Part shown: positions 1 to 12,820 of the stretch, piece after piece
Layout of the letters: every line of letters starts with the position of its first letter
How positions within the stretch are numbered: position 1 is the first letter of the stretch
Origin: Agriotes lineatus
Taxonomy: Eukaryota; Arthropoda; Insecta; Coleoptera; Elateridae
Assembly (NCBI GenBank): GCA_940337035.1
Contig: OW679202.1
Coordinates: 51,353,763 to 51,417,762 of the forward strand
Length of the DNA stretch: 64,000 bases
Reading direction: 5' to 3'
The notes under the pieces: generated by a model
What the model saw: only the letters and a program-made list of their open reading frames with translations
Told to the model about the DNA's origin: nothing
Databases searched by the model: none
Position numbers and translations under genes: made by a program

Positions 1-879
1 CCTCGTTGTCGTTTTACCAACCGTGGTCAACATTGCTGCACAACTACATTGAGTCATCCCTCCTGTTGCTTAGCATTGTTCAAGGTTCTTTCCTTAATCC
101 AGTTATTTTGTATCTTTAGCTTCACATTCAGGATACATCTTTTCATCGCAGTTTAAATTGTTTATACCAGTCGCATTCTTTTGCTAACTTCAGAAATTAG
201 GTTCTCTGTACTGATCTTTATTAATTGATCGAGTTAGATGCGGTCAGAAACTCACAATGTACCCTCTGCTACCGCTGCCTAGGTACATGACTAGCCTAAG
301 CAGCTGAATTTAGCTGAAGGATGCCCTTCTACAGTGTTTTATCTCTCAGCTACCCGCTCTTTTAGGAACTCATTCAATTAATTTACTATTTGCTGTCATA
401 TGTGTTCGTGATTATCTTTGTTTCGCTGGAGTTCATAGCTATATAGGTTTCGTTAGTAATTCCAAGATGGTAGGCTTTAAAGGCTGGTATAGTGTCGAAG
501 GGGATGCCCATGTCGAATAAGCATTTCCTAAAAAGTTTCGAGAAACACCCTTCATCTCTTAGCAGATCCGCCAGCCCTATTCCCACTTTCTCGCCGTACC
601 CTCTGACTTAGTAGTTGTAGTCTGCAGCAAGCGGAAAAAGGTGGAAGGTGATTTCTGGTGCCTTCAAACCGGAACCTATCGACTAAAAGAGTACACCCCA
701 ACAGAAAAACCCGGTTTCCCAAGTTGAGGGTTGTGCTTGGACCAACACCTCAATACCTGTAAAAAGATAATATTTGCTCGAAGAACCGCTATTAATTTTC
801 GTAATTGGCACGGTAGCAAATACAACGACGTATGGAGACAAGAAGACAAGAAGATGAAAATAGGTGCTTAGTTCCTGCA

Positions 880-965
880 AGGATAAGGTATAAAAGAGCA
901 CGGTAACTCAACTTGTCAATCACGCCAGAGGTGTAGAAGAGTTTTGCTCCATCGGATAAAACTCT
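880..965 (-). repeat. Penelope-like terminal module, copy 1 (partial)
   Basis: Read on the minus strand this holds CCTCTGGCGTGATTGAC followed by GTTGAGTTACCGTGCTCTT, which recurs next to both Penelope-like coding remnants in this window (near 7.6 and 8.2 kb, and at 62.15 kb). No reverse transcriptase is attached here, so it is probably a detached or truncated 3' end. The flanking 1-880 bases gave nothing else I can name. Confidence 0.5.
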
Positions 966-1194
966 ATTTTGATTTGCCTCACAACTAATCAAAGGTCAAT
1001 AGAACTACAAGACTGTTGAGCTAAAGGAGAAGCAAACTGTGGGCGAGATCGCTACTTACTGACTGCAAAAGTAATATTTCGATATATAGTTAAAAAGAAT
1101 CGAACGAATCACTCGAACGAAAAAGATGATACAGTACCGTCCGCAATTGGCAATGACAGGTGTAAATTGAATATCTTGCATCAGCTCAGTAGTA

Positions 1195-2640
1195 GGCAAC
1201 TGTATGTAGACAGATTACAATATGAGTTAAGAGAAATATCCAAACGGAAGATATAAAGCAGAATATGAAATAATCAAAAGATCAACGCATAGAGCAGCAA
1301 ATGAATCACTGAGGAAAAATAAAAATGTGAAGAAAAAAGGGATTCCTGTATGGTGAACTGATGAAATGCCAAAATCAATAACTGAAAAAAGTAGTAAAAC
1401 AATTAGTTACCTATAAGAACTGGTGCAAATGGAAAGAAATATAAAAAGAAAATAGGGATATAGGAAGAAATATAAATAGGGAAAAGAATAAATATTGGGA
1501 ACAGAAATGCATACAGATAGAAAGTTCAATAGCTGGAGCTCAGTCTGTAATTAAAAACCGCCACTTCCTTGATGTCTCAAAACCTGTAGAAAATATAACA
1601 TATTGTATATATTCTATCCATTTTCAGAAAAAGGCGACAGAAAAGCTTTCAAGTATTGCATGATGTGAATGATTTCCCAAGTAGAATATACTGAAACAAC
1701 TAATATGGACGATAACATGAGAGAAGGCCAAAGTGGATTTATTTCAGGCTATCGTGTGTTGATAATTTATTCACGTTACAACATAGATTAGAAAAAAAAT
1801 AGAGAAGATAAAACTATTCACCTGGGTGTCATAAATTTCGAGAAAGCTTATGATACTGTACCAAAAAATCAACTCTAGACATCAATGTTCACTTATTAAA
1901 GACAATACAAGTGCTACAGAAAGATAATATCTGGCATGTTAAAGTGGGCATAATGTACTTTCAACTCCGATAACAACCAAAGATCTTTGACAGGGAGACT
2001 GTATCCCTGTCCCTACTACTATTTAATGTTTACCTGGAAATAGCTCTAAAAAATTCGAAGCGACAGTGTGGGGGAATGGGAATCACAATCAACGATAGCC
2101 CAATATAACACTAAATTTCGCGACCAGGAGGTATTAGCCCAGGATTCATTTGACTTGAAACTTACCATCAGAAGTTTGTACACGGAGTATCAACAATGGA
2201 ACCTACAAATCAACGTTCAGAAAACCGAATACCTGGTAGTAAATTTTTGCCAAATTTTAAATACGTGGAAAAATTTATATTTCTGGGAGCCAGAATGGAG
2301 GTGAATGGATTTGTAAAATAAGAAATGAAACTAATGATCCAAAAACGACGACGTGTTATAGGCTGCTTGAACTCTTTGTCCTGGGATAAGGATATGTCCC
2401 GGAAAAATACGGAACGATTAGGGGAAGTTATTGTTAAATCTGTGTTGTGCTATGGGTACACGGTATGGACGATGAATGCGGAAATAAAAAGCAAACTTAC
2501 TGCCGTGGGAATGGGATACTTATGCAAACGTGCTAGAATATCCAGATTTTACCCGAATGAACGTACCAAAAAAATTCTGAAGGTAGGTATATCAGTAACA
2601 GATCTAATGGAACGCAAAGCTCTCTAATGGTTACCCGTTT
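1195..2640 (+). pseudogene. RTE-like non-LTR retrotransposon remnant (reverse transcriptase)
   Basis: Degenerate reverse transcriptase of a non-LTR retrotransposon, an enzyme that copies element RNA at a nicked target. The order of motifs fits: a Lys-rich linker (1200-1550), a finger/palm segment with INFEKAYDTVP near 1830, a GLRQG-like region near 1990, then the 78-codon open stretch at 2068-2304 with QWNLQINVQKTEYLVV, and the thumb in the 100-codon stretch at 2325-2627 (GCLNSLSWDKDMSR, VKSVLCYGYTVWTMNAE). These match the RTE or RTE-X style of RT, though the clade is inferred. Stops and frameshifts break it throughout, and the catalytic YADD appears as FRDQ. The endonuclease is absent or unrecognisable. 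An A-rich stretch follows at about 2660, as expected near a 3' end. No function remains. Confidence 0.8.
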
Positions 2641-5600
2641 TATGAACACATAAATAACAAATTTATTTAAAAAAAATTGAATTCTCTAATCACAAACAAC
2701 AATTTTGTATTTAGATCGTGGGTTCACAGGGGTGTAAACCAAAAGACCAAAGGACTTCTTTCTTACTTTAATTACTACGAATTTTGCATCTTAAAAAGGG
2801 TTATTAACAATTTTTTACAACAAACACTTCACAATTCCGCGAGATAATTGAATGTCATAAAGAAAACATGTTTCGCCTACCGTCTGCTACACCACTGCCA
2901 AAACGCACGCCGCTGATGGCAGCTATGAAACCCATTATTGAGTCTTGGATCTGCATCTGTCGGTAAAATGGCCGGTGCTAGTGATTTGAGTTGATGGCCC
3001 ATTTACTTGATGTGCTACTTCCACGAGGCCCAGGAACCACCGAACCTCGCTTACAATTCGTGCCAGTTAATTAGCTTCCTTTGTCTTTCACTTGCACACA
3101 GCACAAGCCCACATTCTTGAAATAAAAATAGTAAGCTTTTCTAACAGGTTTAATTTACACATATTTTTTTTGTTTTTGCGGTGTTAACTTGGAAGTCAAA
3201 CCAAACAATTTTCTGTACTAATTTTATCGACAGAGGTTCTGCATTATTCATTTCAAAGCGACGCTAAAATCTCCACAACTTGTTTTTATAGTCGAATTTA
3301 ACCGCGTCCAAAAACGTTTTTCAATTGTTTTCTAAACTGGCTGTCATTCGCTACAAATTTCACTCGTCGACCAAAATGACGGTTATGAACAAAAGTGAAG
3401 CAGCTTAAGTCACAGGGCTCCACCAAAAACTCTACACGTTTGCCCACGAAATACATAAAAAAAGACGGGAAATCTACAACTTAATCAACTATTACACTAT
3501 TTGGTCATGTAATCTTATAATGTATGTACGTTTTAGCTGAGTCACTAAACGATGAAGCTGGAATCCACCCTTCATGCAAATATTTCTGATACTTATAACT
3601 GAAATCGACCTGCATATCGAAACCGGATCATTTCAGCTATGCAAGGTACAATTGAGCAATCACCTCATCTTATCGCTTCTTATGTTTTTTTAGACGGTTA
3701 CTTCAACATCTTCACCATGACTTTGTTTGTGTCCCCCTCGGCCACTTTGGAAAGATGTCATCGTCATCTACTGGTATTCTGTGATTTTCTCGTGTTTTAA
3801 CGGTTCCGTGTAGACCCTCCATGTGTTTCACAACATATGCGCGGTACTACACTATCGTTACTTTACCCAGTATTGTTAATGCTCACACATGTGTGTAATG
3901 TAATCATAATGTAATATTACGTGTGTGTGTTGTACCTATGCTTCATTTAAGAGTACAGCTCAAATTGTTGCTTTGCTGCAAATATTTTTGTATTAATTTT
4001 AACGAAGTTGCGAGTTTTTGCCCTTCTAATTTAATTTTAAACGCATAACTGTTGTATTTTTAATAAGAACATTTTTTATTTTATGTAAAAGTTGTTAATA
4101 TCAAACTGTCTGCTAGTTTCTAAGTCATTTATGAATGTTTTTATGAATTTCGAGACATAATTTGACAGCATTACTCTTATTTCTTCAAAAATTAACTTAT
4201 TTAACTTCAAAGCTTCTGTGTTTTTGAGTTCTGTCTTAGTTTTAACCTACATATTCTAAAAACGTATTCTAAAACGTCACTTTTTAAAAAATCCACGTAA
4301 CGCTTTGAAAAGGCGCACAAGACGAATACAACATTTAAACATGATCCTCTGTCAATAACCATCTTCAACGAACCACTTTGTATTCCAAAGCGATTTGAGG
4401 GCATTTTGTAACACGCTTTAACTTTCAAAGTAGTGCAAAGAAGAGGAGCTGGAAATTCTTGCCAAAACACAAACTTTCGAGTGCAGCGTGCCCTCGATGA
4501 AAGTCTGCGTTATTAATTTCAATTTGAATTTTTTACAGAAACGGGATAAAAGTTACTAGGCGAGATGGCTTACATTTATGAATCTCGGTTTACAGAATGG
4601 TAGTACAGGCACGTATATCTCGACGGCGTAACGATACGCGACATGTTAATTAGGCGCCGCAGCATTCCTTCCCACCTCAACCGCCACGGTGATTGATGAT
4701 ACTACACAAACATAATTTTTCCACACTTTTTGCCGCGTATATGTTAAACTTTGTTTTTTCCGACCGGCTCTGACAGGGGTGTTTGGAGCGAGTCGTCATT
4801 AAAGCGTTGGGCTCCCTCGTTTGGGGCTACCTGTAAACTGTCAAGATCGTCGCCATGGCGACAGATCATTTCATCGGTGAAAATAGCAAAATTTATTGCA
4901 GTTACGAGTTGGCCAAATTTATTTTTGATGGCTTGTTTTCGTCGAGCTCTCTGTTAGCATTGGTATACGAGATTTGACAAATATTTCTAAACAGTATATA
5001 GCTGACGTCTTGCTAATACCATCAGTTTGGGAATTGAAGTTTTATTTTTAACCCCAACAAAATTAGTATCTCACTGATTTCATAGTAGTTTGTACTTTTA
5101 GCGCTTTCTACCCCAAGAAGGTGTAAGCCTGTATGATATACTGTAATATAAAATGATATTATAATATTAATTAAATAATCAGAAACACTTGCATAATATT
5201 TTGCAACTCCAACTTAAGGTAAGCGGAAGAACATGTTCAATATTAATATTGAACGTTCAAGTTATATAGAATTATTAGAAATTTGTAGGAAAGGTAAGGT
5301 TTCCATAGCCTTTGATGTAAATGGAATAGCGCTTAGATATAGACTGCTGAATTATTTGCTACAAAATATATTGTAAAATATATATAAAACTGCTTTAATT
5401 GAACGTAAATTATGCCAATTGCCTGTAAATATATAGAATAACTATTTGCTAAGTTGTATCTTACTCTATGATAAACAAGTACATACATCAAACTTTAAAA
5501 CGGCTCTATTTATACGCGCTCTTGTAATCATAAACTTAAAACGACCAGTAACCAATATCAAATTATATAAAACCCTGACTTCTAGACTAGAAATCCTAGT

Positions 5601-6575
5601 AAGTTCATAGTCTTTGCAAGAGACAGTAAAAGGGCAGAAGCAAAAATTATTTGAGACATGGCGAATTTGACATCATGACCTGTATTTGACAGTAACAAAA
5701 ACTTTGTTACGGTACGAAAGTGTTACTTGACATTTACACCCCCTGTTGCTGTAGATCAGACAACTTACTACGTCGACGTCTATTTCGGGTCGCCTAAATG
5801 GTTTTTAGTGACTTTTAAATTGCTGATTGGCATATCTCTCTAAAGTCGCCAACCTCTCCCGACAGAGTCTCCTAGATTTTCCAGCTCATGTCGCAGCTAT
5901 TAAGGTAAGGTATTTCATTTATTCCAACTTTTCACGCACCTGGCATCGCGACTCACATTTGCCCGTACGAAAGAAATGAATGGCGTATTGCTATTTACCA
6001 ATTCAACTTAATTGTAACCTGTTATTCAGATGTTTACCTAATGCCATTTACCTTGCGTGTGTTTTGACTATATACTGGACTTTTTAATTTATAATTTTTC
6101 CAAAAGTGGCAAATACTAGTGTAATTCGACCAGAAATTAAGTACTAATACTGTGTATTAAGTAGAAAAACCGCGTCGTCTTTGTAGATAAACATCTAGCA
6201 CTTTTTGGTCTATCTAAACAAGGGGTTTTATAATAAGTATGTTTGTCGGTGGCTCATGTACGCTTGCCAGTCAAACATAATTTGGTCCGTGTCGCTAAAC
6301 GATCTTGTAAACAAGGTTACCCATACAGATTCACGTTCCGCAAGACATTACAGATTGTGTCATCAGAGTCACAGTTGCGTTGTCGTGAAGGTATTTATAG
6401 CCGTCTGTTACAGCCGTGTGAAACGGCATAACGCTGATTAGCCATTCAAATTCAATCAAAACGATCGCAGGTAGTGTATTAGGTAAAAACGACAGTTTCA
6501 TCAAAGATCGACTGATTCGACGAAGAGTGCCGCGAAGTATGTAATAAGAAAGCAAGATCTACTAAATAATGCTTC
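2641..6575. other. Unassigned AT-rich DNA
   Basis: No coding region or repeat family can be supported here. The open stretches at 4207-4470, 4751-4957 and 6205-6441 have no recognisable motifs and overlap one another on different frames. Small items seen are a GT run near 3920 and a perfect 20-base palindrome at 5235-5254. Confidence 0.5.
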
Positions 6576-6577
6576 AA

Positions 6578-7540
6578 CACATAATTCCAAGAGCGCTTAA
6601 AAGATACAATAAGGGTAGAAGAGAAGACAAGCGGAAACACTCCAAATCTAAACTGGAAAAACTAAAATTTTCTATCAAAAAATAAATAATACAAACAGAA
6701 ATTTGAAGCCAAATATGAATAGTTGAGAAACGCAGATATAACATTACTGCTTATTCATAAAATATTTTAGGAACACTGTTAGAGAGAACTCCTAGCAGAA
6801 GATACGGATAAGAATAAAGATAGTTTTCATATACAACATACAACCACAAAAATAATTCAAAAATTTAAATATAATCAATTTTCGGGGTAAAATCGAATTT
6901 AACTTTAGAGATACTTAACATTACGAAAAGAATGTAAACTAGCCCGTGGCTTCGTCAACTCCTTCATGGAAAAAGTAGTAGAAAATAGCAAAGTAAACCA
7001 TGTACGGAACATTTTTTACTATACTAGCGTATACTAGAGATCGTGATGTAATAGTACTATAAGGAGGACAGGCGAGTTCAGCAATCGAACAAGCGAACAG
7101 AAACTTTATAGCTGGCTCATCATAAAAAATTTAGCCACAAATTTAATTTTGAAGTAGTGGACGAGTTTACGTATGTAGGATCTATTTAATCCCACCAATA
7201 ACGTCTCAAAAAATAAAATAAAAATAAGAATGCTATTAGCCAATCAACATTTCTTCGGATTAAATTAACATGTCAAAATGAATAAGCTGTTCTAGTGCAC
7301 AAATATATAGTTCTACAATACCTATTCTATTACCCTCGGAAGGAATTTAGAAGAGGAATAGGTACCCTCACAAATTAGATGAGATGCTTGATAGTTTTAG
7401 AAATGGAAATTTAGTGACCTTCCTTCAAAATCTGAAAAGATAAGAAAACGAGGTCGGGCAGGATATGAGGTGGACGAACAATGATGAGCTTCCGAGTTGG
7501 AGGACTCAGGCAAGGGACAAAACTAGGCTTATAAGGCTAA
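6578..7540 (+). pseudogene. Second RTE-like reverse transcriptase remnant (C-terminal half)
   Basis: Heavily decayed 3' part of a non-LTR retrotransposon. Readable pieces in order are an A-rich linker (6590-6900), FEVVDEFTYVGS near 7150 (the conserved segment after the RT palm), PIL/LP and GNLVTFLQNL-like thumb fragments (7320-7430), and a terminal SWRTQARDKTR near 7498. That last piece resembles the NWR..AQDR tail of RTE-type proteins. Every piece sits in a different frame with stops, so only family membership can be claimed. It abuts a Penelope-like fragment at 7541. The N-terminal endonuclease and YADD block are missing. Confidence 0.65.
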
Positions 7541-8260
7541 AGTAGATAAATATTTCGGAAATTGGACTGTCAAAAACTGAACGTTTCCCCAACTTTCGTA
7601 AAGGACTTCATCAGGAGGTAAGCAGAAGATCATGGTAACTCAATATGAACTACGCCAGAAGAAAAACTTGAAAATCAAAACATAAGCAGTGTTCAAACTC
7701 CCGAGCAAAATCTCTTAGGTTCTTCTTTCATATCCGAAGATAAAATAAACACCATGTCATCTAAAGGTGTTTACAGAGTTTCTTGCGTTTCCGGTGATGT
7801 ATACATTGGTGAAACAGGACGTTTAGTAAAAACCCCTTTCTCTGAACACCAAAATTATCTCAGGTACGGTCTGCTTTTGTCATCTACCATCGCCGAACAT
7901 CAATGCGATACCTGCCAAAAGATTATTTTCGATGAAACTTCTATTATCTGAAAATCTCCATTTTTCTTTAGCAGAAAGATTTGCGAAACCATTGAGGATT
8001 ACAAACACCCCAATAATCTTAATTGTGACGAAGATTTTTCCCTTCCCTTCATGTGGAACGCGGTAATTTCTTAACCCAGCCCACCGCCCTCTTCACTCAA
8101 CCGTTGTGACTTCTAACTATAAGTTTCGTCTTCATCCTTTCGGTCGTTAGAAGAGCTTTGCCTCTGGCGTATTTTGTTCCATAGAGCGAAGCTGTTCTAA
8201 GCCTCTGGCGTGATTGACATGTTGAGTTAGCTGGCTCTTCTTTCCCTTGACTTGTTAGGG
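7541..8260. mobile_element. Penelope-like element fragment with inverted terminal modules
   Basis: A GIY-YIG coding stretch (7754-8075) lies between two oppositely oriented copies of a terminal module. The left copy (7541-7662) read on the minus strand carries TTACGAAAGTTGGGGAAACG and a degraded GAGTTACCATGATCTTC. The right copy (8115-8235) read on the plus strand carries CCTCTGGCGTGATTGAC and GTTGAGTTAGCTGGCTCTTC. Penelope-like elements are known for terminal repeats in direct or inverted order. The reverse transcriptase proper is not visible, so this is a truncated copy. Confidence 0.65.
7754..8075 (+). pseudogene. GIY-YIG endonuclease domain of a Penelope-like element
   Basis: The first 66 codons (7754-7951) read GVYRVSCVSGDVYIGETGR, the GIY and YIG motifs with the following Arg, then SEHQ (the conserved His region) and IIFDETSII. 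After a stop at 7951 a second frame continues with ICETIEDYKHPNNLN and FSLPFMWNAVIS, which fit the usual C-terminus of these proteins. In the family this domain nicks target DNA for retrotransposition and is joined to an upstream reverse transcriptase, which is lost here. One frameshift or stop separates the two parts. The start codon at 7754 is only the first Met of the open stretch, not a true initiator. Confidence 0.78.
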
Positions 8261-9045
8261 TGATTTGAATTTTTACACTGCTTGTCGTGGTTCATGCAGG
8301 TTTCAACAGAAGAAGAAGATACTTCAAACTGATGACCAATTCTTGCACAAAGCGCTGAGAGCACCCATCTAGATATATTCCTCGGAGAATTCCCACTAGG
8401 GCCTCCCACCCCGAGGAGAACTGCACCTTCTCGCCGTTCCCTCTTCAATATTAATTAAGCCCGAAGTAACGTTTTGAGTTGGTTATTGTTGGTTCGGGAA
8501 GAAAAATCGTCGTACGTTGCTATGTAGTAGGATCTCTTACGGAAGCGATTTATTCCATATTGACTGTATCCATTAATAGTGTGGGTCCTTAATAAATACT
8601 ACGAATTTCAAAGTTTACATATCGTAGCCAGGTGAACATCAGCAACATTTCCTCTTTTATTTACGCTAGTCCGACGTGCCGCTACAACTATTCCCTATCG
8701 TTTGTGGAAATGTGCCTTTCATTCCAACGTGTTAAAAATGACTTGTTGAATTCAGTGTTGCTGGTGTCCGGCAGGCTAATAAAAACACCCCTCCTGGCCT
8801 CCTTCAGGCCCATGTTGTAGTCTTTTATTTTAATAATTATATATCCTGACTTGTGCTGGTTAGTTTAAGATAGCATCTTGTAAAATTATAATGACGTACA
8901 TCCTTTAGGTTTCAAAATTGTTTTGTGATATACAGAATCCGGCAAGGATGCGACGGTGGAAGATATTTCTAAAACTATGAAAGATCCATAAATATTGTGT
9001 ATATAAAGGTTGTAGGTAAGAAGGTACATTACTAAACTAGTTCTG
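8261..9045. other. Unassigned DNA
   Basis: I see no supportable gene. The stretch at 8380-8450 shares the short CTTCTCGCCGT..CCCTC string with 585-605, suggesting more Penelope-flank sequence, but too little is conserved for a call. Confidence 0.4.
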
Positions 9046-9049
9046 ATTA

Positions 9050-9398
9050 TACAGAGTGGCTTAGAAAACTGTGGCGCATCAAACTTGCTTTTCTTTAGAT
9101 GGAATGGCCTATATTTGGGTAGCTTAAAAGTTTTGCATTAAAATAGTAATCATTTTGATATAAAGTTGTATAGGTGTAACGTCAATAATTTTGGATATAT
9201 TAACGATTTTATGCAAAAAAATGCTGAACTTCAGGTGGCTGCTGCAAGCAACAGAAAACAATTGAATGAAGGAAAACATTACCAGAAAATTGTTTTTCGT
9301 GAAGTACCTTTCGAGTGTAAAACGGATCGGGGTATTAATGCTATACAGGGTGCTCAACATTTGCAAATGTAATACTTAATTTAACTGAATACCCTGTA
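9050..9398. repeat. TACAGGGTG-type short repeats
   Basis: TACAGAGTG at 9050 and TACAGGGTG at 9344 face the same way, and ACCCTGTA at 9391 closes the second one, giving a 55-base unit with TACAGGGT ... ACCCTGTA ends. The motif equals the terminal inverted repeat of the transposon at 28660-30557. The open stretches on both strands here (9124-9372) have no recognised motif and are probably chance. Confidence 0.5.
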
Positions 9399-9466
9399 TG
9401 TTTTTGTATTTTTGAAAAGCCCTTTTAATAAGCTTTCATTTGATATGTTACTTTATACCTGTAAAT

Positions 9467-9851
9467 TTAACTGTTTTTGAGATATGGGTGTTTGAACATA
9501 AAAAACAATTTAAGCTCCATTTCAAAGGATGACAAGCTAACGCCGTTAAATAATGATTTAAACACTTGAGCTCTCAAGCCTAGTAGAAGTAACTTTAATT
9601 TTATTATAAAGGTATGGAGGAGTTTCAGTAGTAATAATTTTGTGAAATAAACATAAAGCATGTAGAGTTCTTCTGTTATCCATGTTAAGCCATTTTACTT
9701 CATTTATCGTAGAAGAAACAGATTCATATTTTCTAATGCCAAAAATAAGTATCAAACATGAATTTTGAATTCTTAGAATCATTTTAGAATCTATACTATG
9801 AAGGCAGGGTCCATATACAGAATCCCAGTAATAAAATTGTGTTGGAACCAA
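9467..9851 (-). pseudogene. Jockey/CR1-like reverse transcriptase, C-terminal fragment
   Basis: The minus-strand open stretch 9558-9851 contains VYGPCLHSIDSK, RIQNSCLILIFGIRKYE, VKWLNMDNRRTL and CLFHKIITTETPPYLYNKI. This is the thumb and C-terminal region shared by Jockey/CR1-like non-LTR retrotransposons. It ends at a stop, and a neighbouring frame (9467-9661) continues with FKSLFNGVS and ELKLFF, the usual extreme C-terminus, so one frameshift is present. The catalytic palm is missing from this segment; it may be the piece at 12821-13242, with about 3 kb between them. The element is dead as it stands. Confidence 0.82.
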
Positions 9852-10230
9852 TGACTCACATACTAATATCTTAATTTTTCGATTTAAACAATGGCTGCAG
9901 CTATACCGGGTGACAATGAGATCAGAACCATGCTCATATCTTCTTTATTAACGAATCCATTTGGATAAATTGACTCTAGCCACTAATAGTAACAGCTATT
10001 TTATTAATGAAGTCATCAATAACAAACCCTTAATAAAAGAACAAAATTTGCCATCTTGCTATTAAACAGAAAATTTAATTACCAATATTCATCATGCACT
10101 ACTTTATCTTTATCTAAAATGAAAGAAAAATTAATTAATTATTTTTTTTATATTTCTGTGTAATGCCTAAGCAAATTTGGCAACACTTTCGTATGTAATT
10201 TGAATCGTACATTGCGAAAAACATAAAATA

Positions 10231-10500
10231 TATAGGGTGATTGATTTAAAAAATCAAAGTTATTGTTATTTCCGGTAAAATCGAAACTCCGCCATTTTGA
10301 TTATATTTGCATGTCAATCCGAAATTATGTCTAGTATCCTTCTATCAAATTTTATCCAAATTCATTCAGATGTAACGGAGACAGATGCATGGCCCTGGTC
10401 GCATTGTTACCCGGTATTACAGTTTCAAGTTGGAAAATGCTTTTTAAATAGTACTTGCGATGTTTTCTCTAAATAATAATTTTGAATCAATAATAGTCCG
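10231..10500 (+). repeat. TATAGGGTG-headed repeat
   Basis: A TATAGGGTGATTGATTTAAA start, one base from the window's TACAGGGTG motif, opens a non-coding stretch of about 250 bases. I cannot find a matching right end, so its limits are uncertain. Confidence 0.3.
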
Positions 10501-10551
10501 AAATTCTTAGCGCATTTGGAAATTTTTATATTTACGTCTTTAACTTACGTC

Positions 10552-10920
10552 TTAACCGCGTGGCGCAGTTGGGTAAGCGCCAGGCTTGCATTAAGCCAGT
10601 CGAATCCCGCGTAAGTTGGCATTTTTCCGTAGCCTTGGCGATTGAAATCGGATTAGGTGAAACCATTCACAGTTGGACACCAATTTAACTGTGCTCTACT
10701 CAGAACCAAAGACCTAAGAGATAGAGTAACAAGGTCAACACACACCTCACACAATGGTTGCTGCGCAAGCACCAAAGGGGCTCCTACTCTGTATTCCGAA
10801 TTCGGGGCAAGTTGAGCATTGTACCGCCAGATGCCAGCACATAAAGCACCAGCCTCTACACCGCAATGTAAATGAAGTTACAGATAATACATACATACAG
10901 ATAATACGTAAATACATACA
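10552..10920 (+). mobile_element. tRNA-derived SINE, near full length
   Basis: The head has an A-box-like GTGGCGCAGTTGGGTAAGCG at 10559 and a B-box-like AGTCGAATCCC at 10598, about 37 bases apart, the layout of an internal Pol III promoter from a tRNA. A non-tRNA body of about 270 bases follows, then a simple ATACATACAG-type tail from about 10885. The layout (tRNA head, body, short-repeat tail) is that of a SINE mobilised by a LINE partner. No clear target-site duplication was found, and the partner LINE in this window is not identifiable. Confidence 0.72.
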
Positions 10921-12815
10921 ACTTTAATAAAACTGTTGTCTTCATATGTTTTCCCTATTTTATTTTTACCAAAAAGTAACACTACAATTTTATTTACATT
11001 AATTTTTAAATTATGTGCCTCCGAAGTTTTAATTAAAGTATATATCTATTGGGATGGTACGTCTCTAATTTGGGTGTTTATGATCTGTTAATAATTTAAT
11101 AAGGGTACTACCCAAATATATTTTTGTATTCGTTTTATCAAATCTCAGGTTGATTAAAAGTGACTTGTAAATTGATAGCTAAAATAAATATTGTATGCCC
11201 TTTATAAGATCTTATTTATCTGCAACTAATCAAATAAGAAAACGCTAGCTCAAATTTCGGTAAAGCAAGGCTCGTCTCGGTTAGGTTCCCCCTGAATGCA
11301 TAATTTATCGAAATTCGTTAACTACGGATCTGTTCTCCGCTTTAGCTTAACGCGCATAATCAAAGATTCTGAAATTAGTTTAAGTGTTTACCAAGATGGA
11401 TGCCGTTTACAAGATTGCGTTTAATTGAATGATAAATATTGTGAAATTGGTCAACGTGTTATCGGTAATTATTTGAATTAGACTGTTTTCCCGGCATTAA
11501 TTTGTCTTTTCTGATCTTGCGGGAACGCTATTTCATTTGTTTTTATAGCATCGGTTACATAACATGACCTCAACTTAGGTTACTGCAATTTCCGGATCTC
11601 TGTCTGTTAATGGATGTTTAATATGCCTGGGATCGGCTTCCTCAGATCGTACTCTTGCTTTATGGTAAGTTTCAGGCTCCTAGCGCCAATATGTTCTTAC
11701 AAAAACTAACTTGCGATTTCTGTAGTCTGCGGCAACCTCCTCGGATGAACTCAAGTGCCCAGATCTTCTCCTGGGGTGCTGGAATTGACGTGCAGCAGTT
11801 GAAACCCCGGGCTCAGAAAACCTCTTTCTGCATGTAGCTCAGGATCGTAGGCTGGGATGGATCTGGCGAATCCCTCGGAGACGTCAACGGTGGAAATTTA
11901 TATTCATATGAGGGAAATGGAAACCCACACTTCCCCTTGTAGCCGGATAAATTGCTAATACACTGGTGTACTATTTATTAAATTCGATTGGTTTCTATTT
12001 AAAAAGTTAATTTATTTGGAGACACAAAAACTGGCTGTCATAAAATAATTTATACATTTGTCTACCTCCATTAATTTGTTATAAACAAAAGCTAGTTAAT
12101 TCAAATAAATTGCGGATATTAACATGGTTCAAATACTAACTTTTAACAATAATTCTACTTAAAACTATGATTTTGAACACTAATACTGTATCTAAAATAA
12201 TTGTTTCTATTTATATTAATTTTGCGTGTCTATTTTTCACTGCACGTCTCTCTAATTTGCGTTTCAAATATCCACATGTCACTGCACTAATTCAAGTATT
12301 TAATTCGCGCATATCCTGCACTGGGTTCTTTTGAATTCACTGTTTTCTTTTAACACACATTTTTAAGTTCATATGTGTCTGCCTTTCTGCAATCCCTATA
12401 ACCGTTGCCTTTTGATTCTTACGGTTTCCTTCAAATGTTTTAATGCCTTCCTTCGTATCTGTGCGTTGAATGTTCTTAAGCTTATCCATCTTCCAATTAC
12501 TTTTCTTATAAAACTCTGACTGGATTTCACTATTAAAATATGCCTGATTTATACGCTTCATGCCCTTGCGTTTGCAATCCATCTTGTAATTATTAAATTT
12601 TATTCGGCTTGGCCTTTACATTTAGCACAAACCTAATCAATTAACTGAACTTACATCCAATTTGGATCCCTATGCGAATTGAGCTTTGCTTACTGCATTC
12701 ATTAATTAATTATTCTGCAATTACTGGCATCTCATTATAAATGTATTCATTCTGGCAAATTCAAATTTTAGCTTTGCAGTTATATAAAATATCTCACTCT
12801 GAGCTTTCATGAAAT
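10921..12815. other. Unassigned DNA
   Basis: Nothing recognisable. The open stretches at 11655-11837 (+) and 12337-12582 (-) lack family motifs. If the two Jockey-like pieces on either side belong to one copy, this block is foreign DNA that split it. Confidence 0.4.
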
Positions 12816-12820
12816 GTCCA

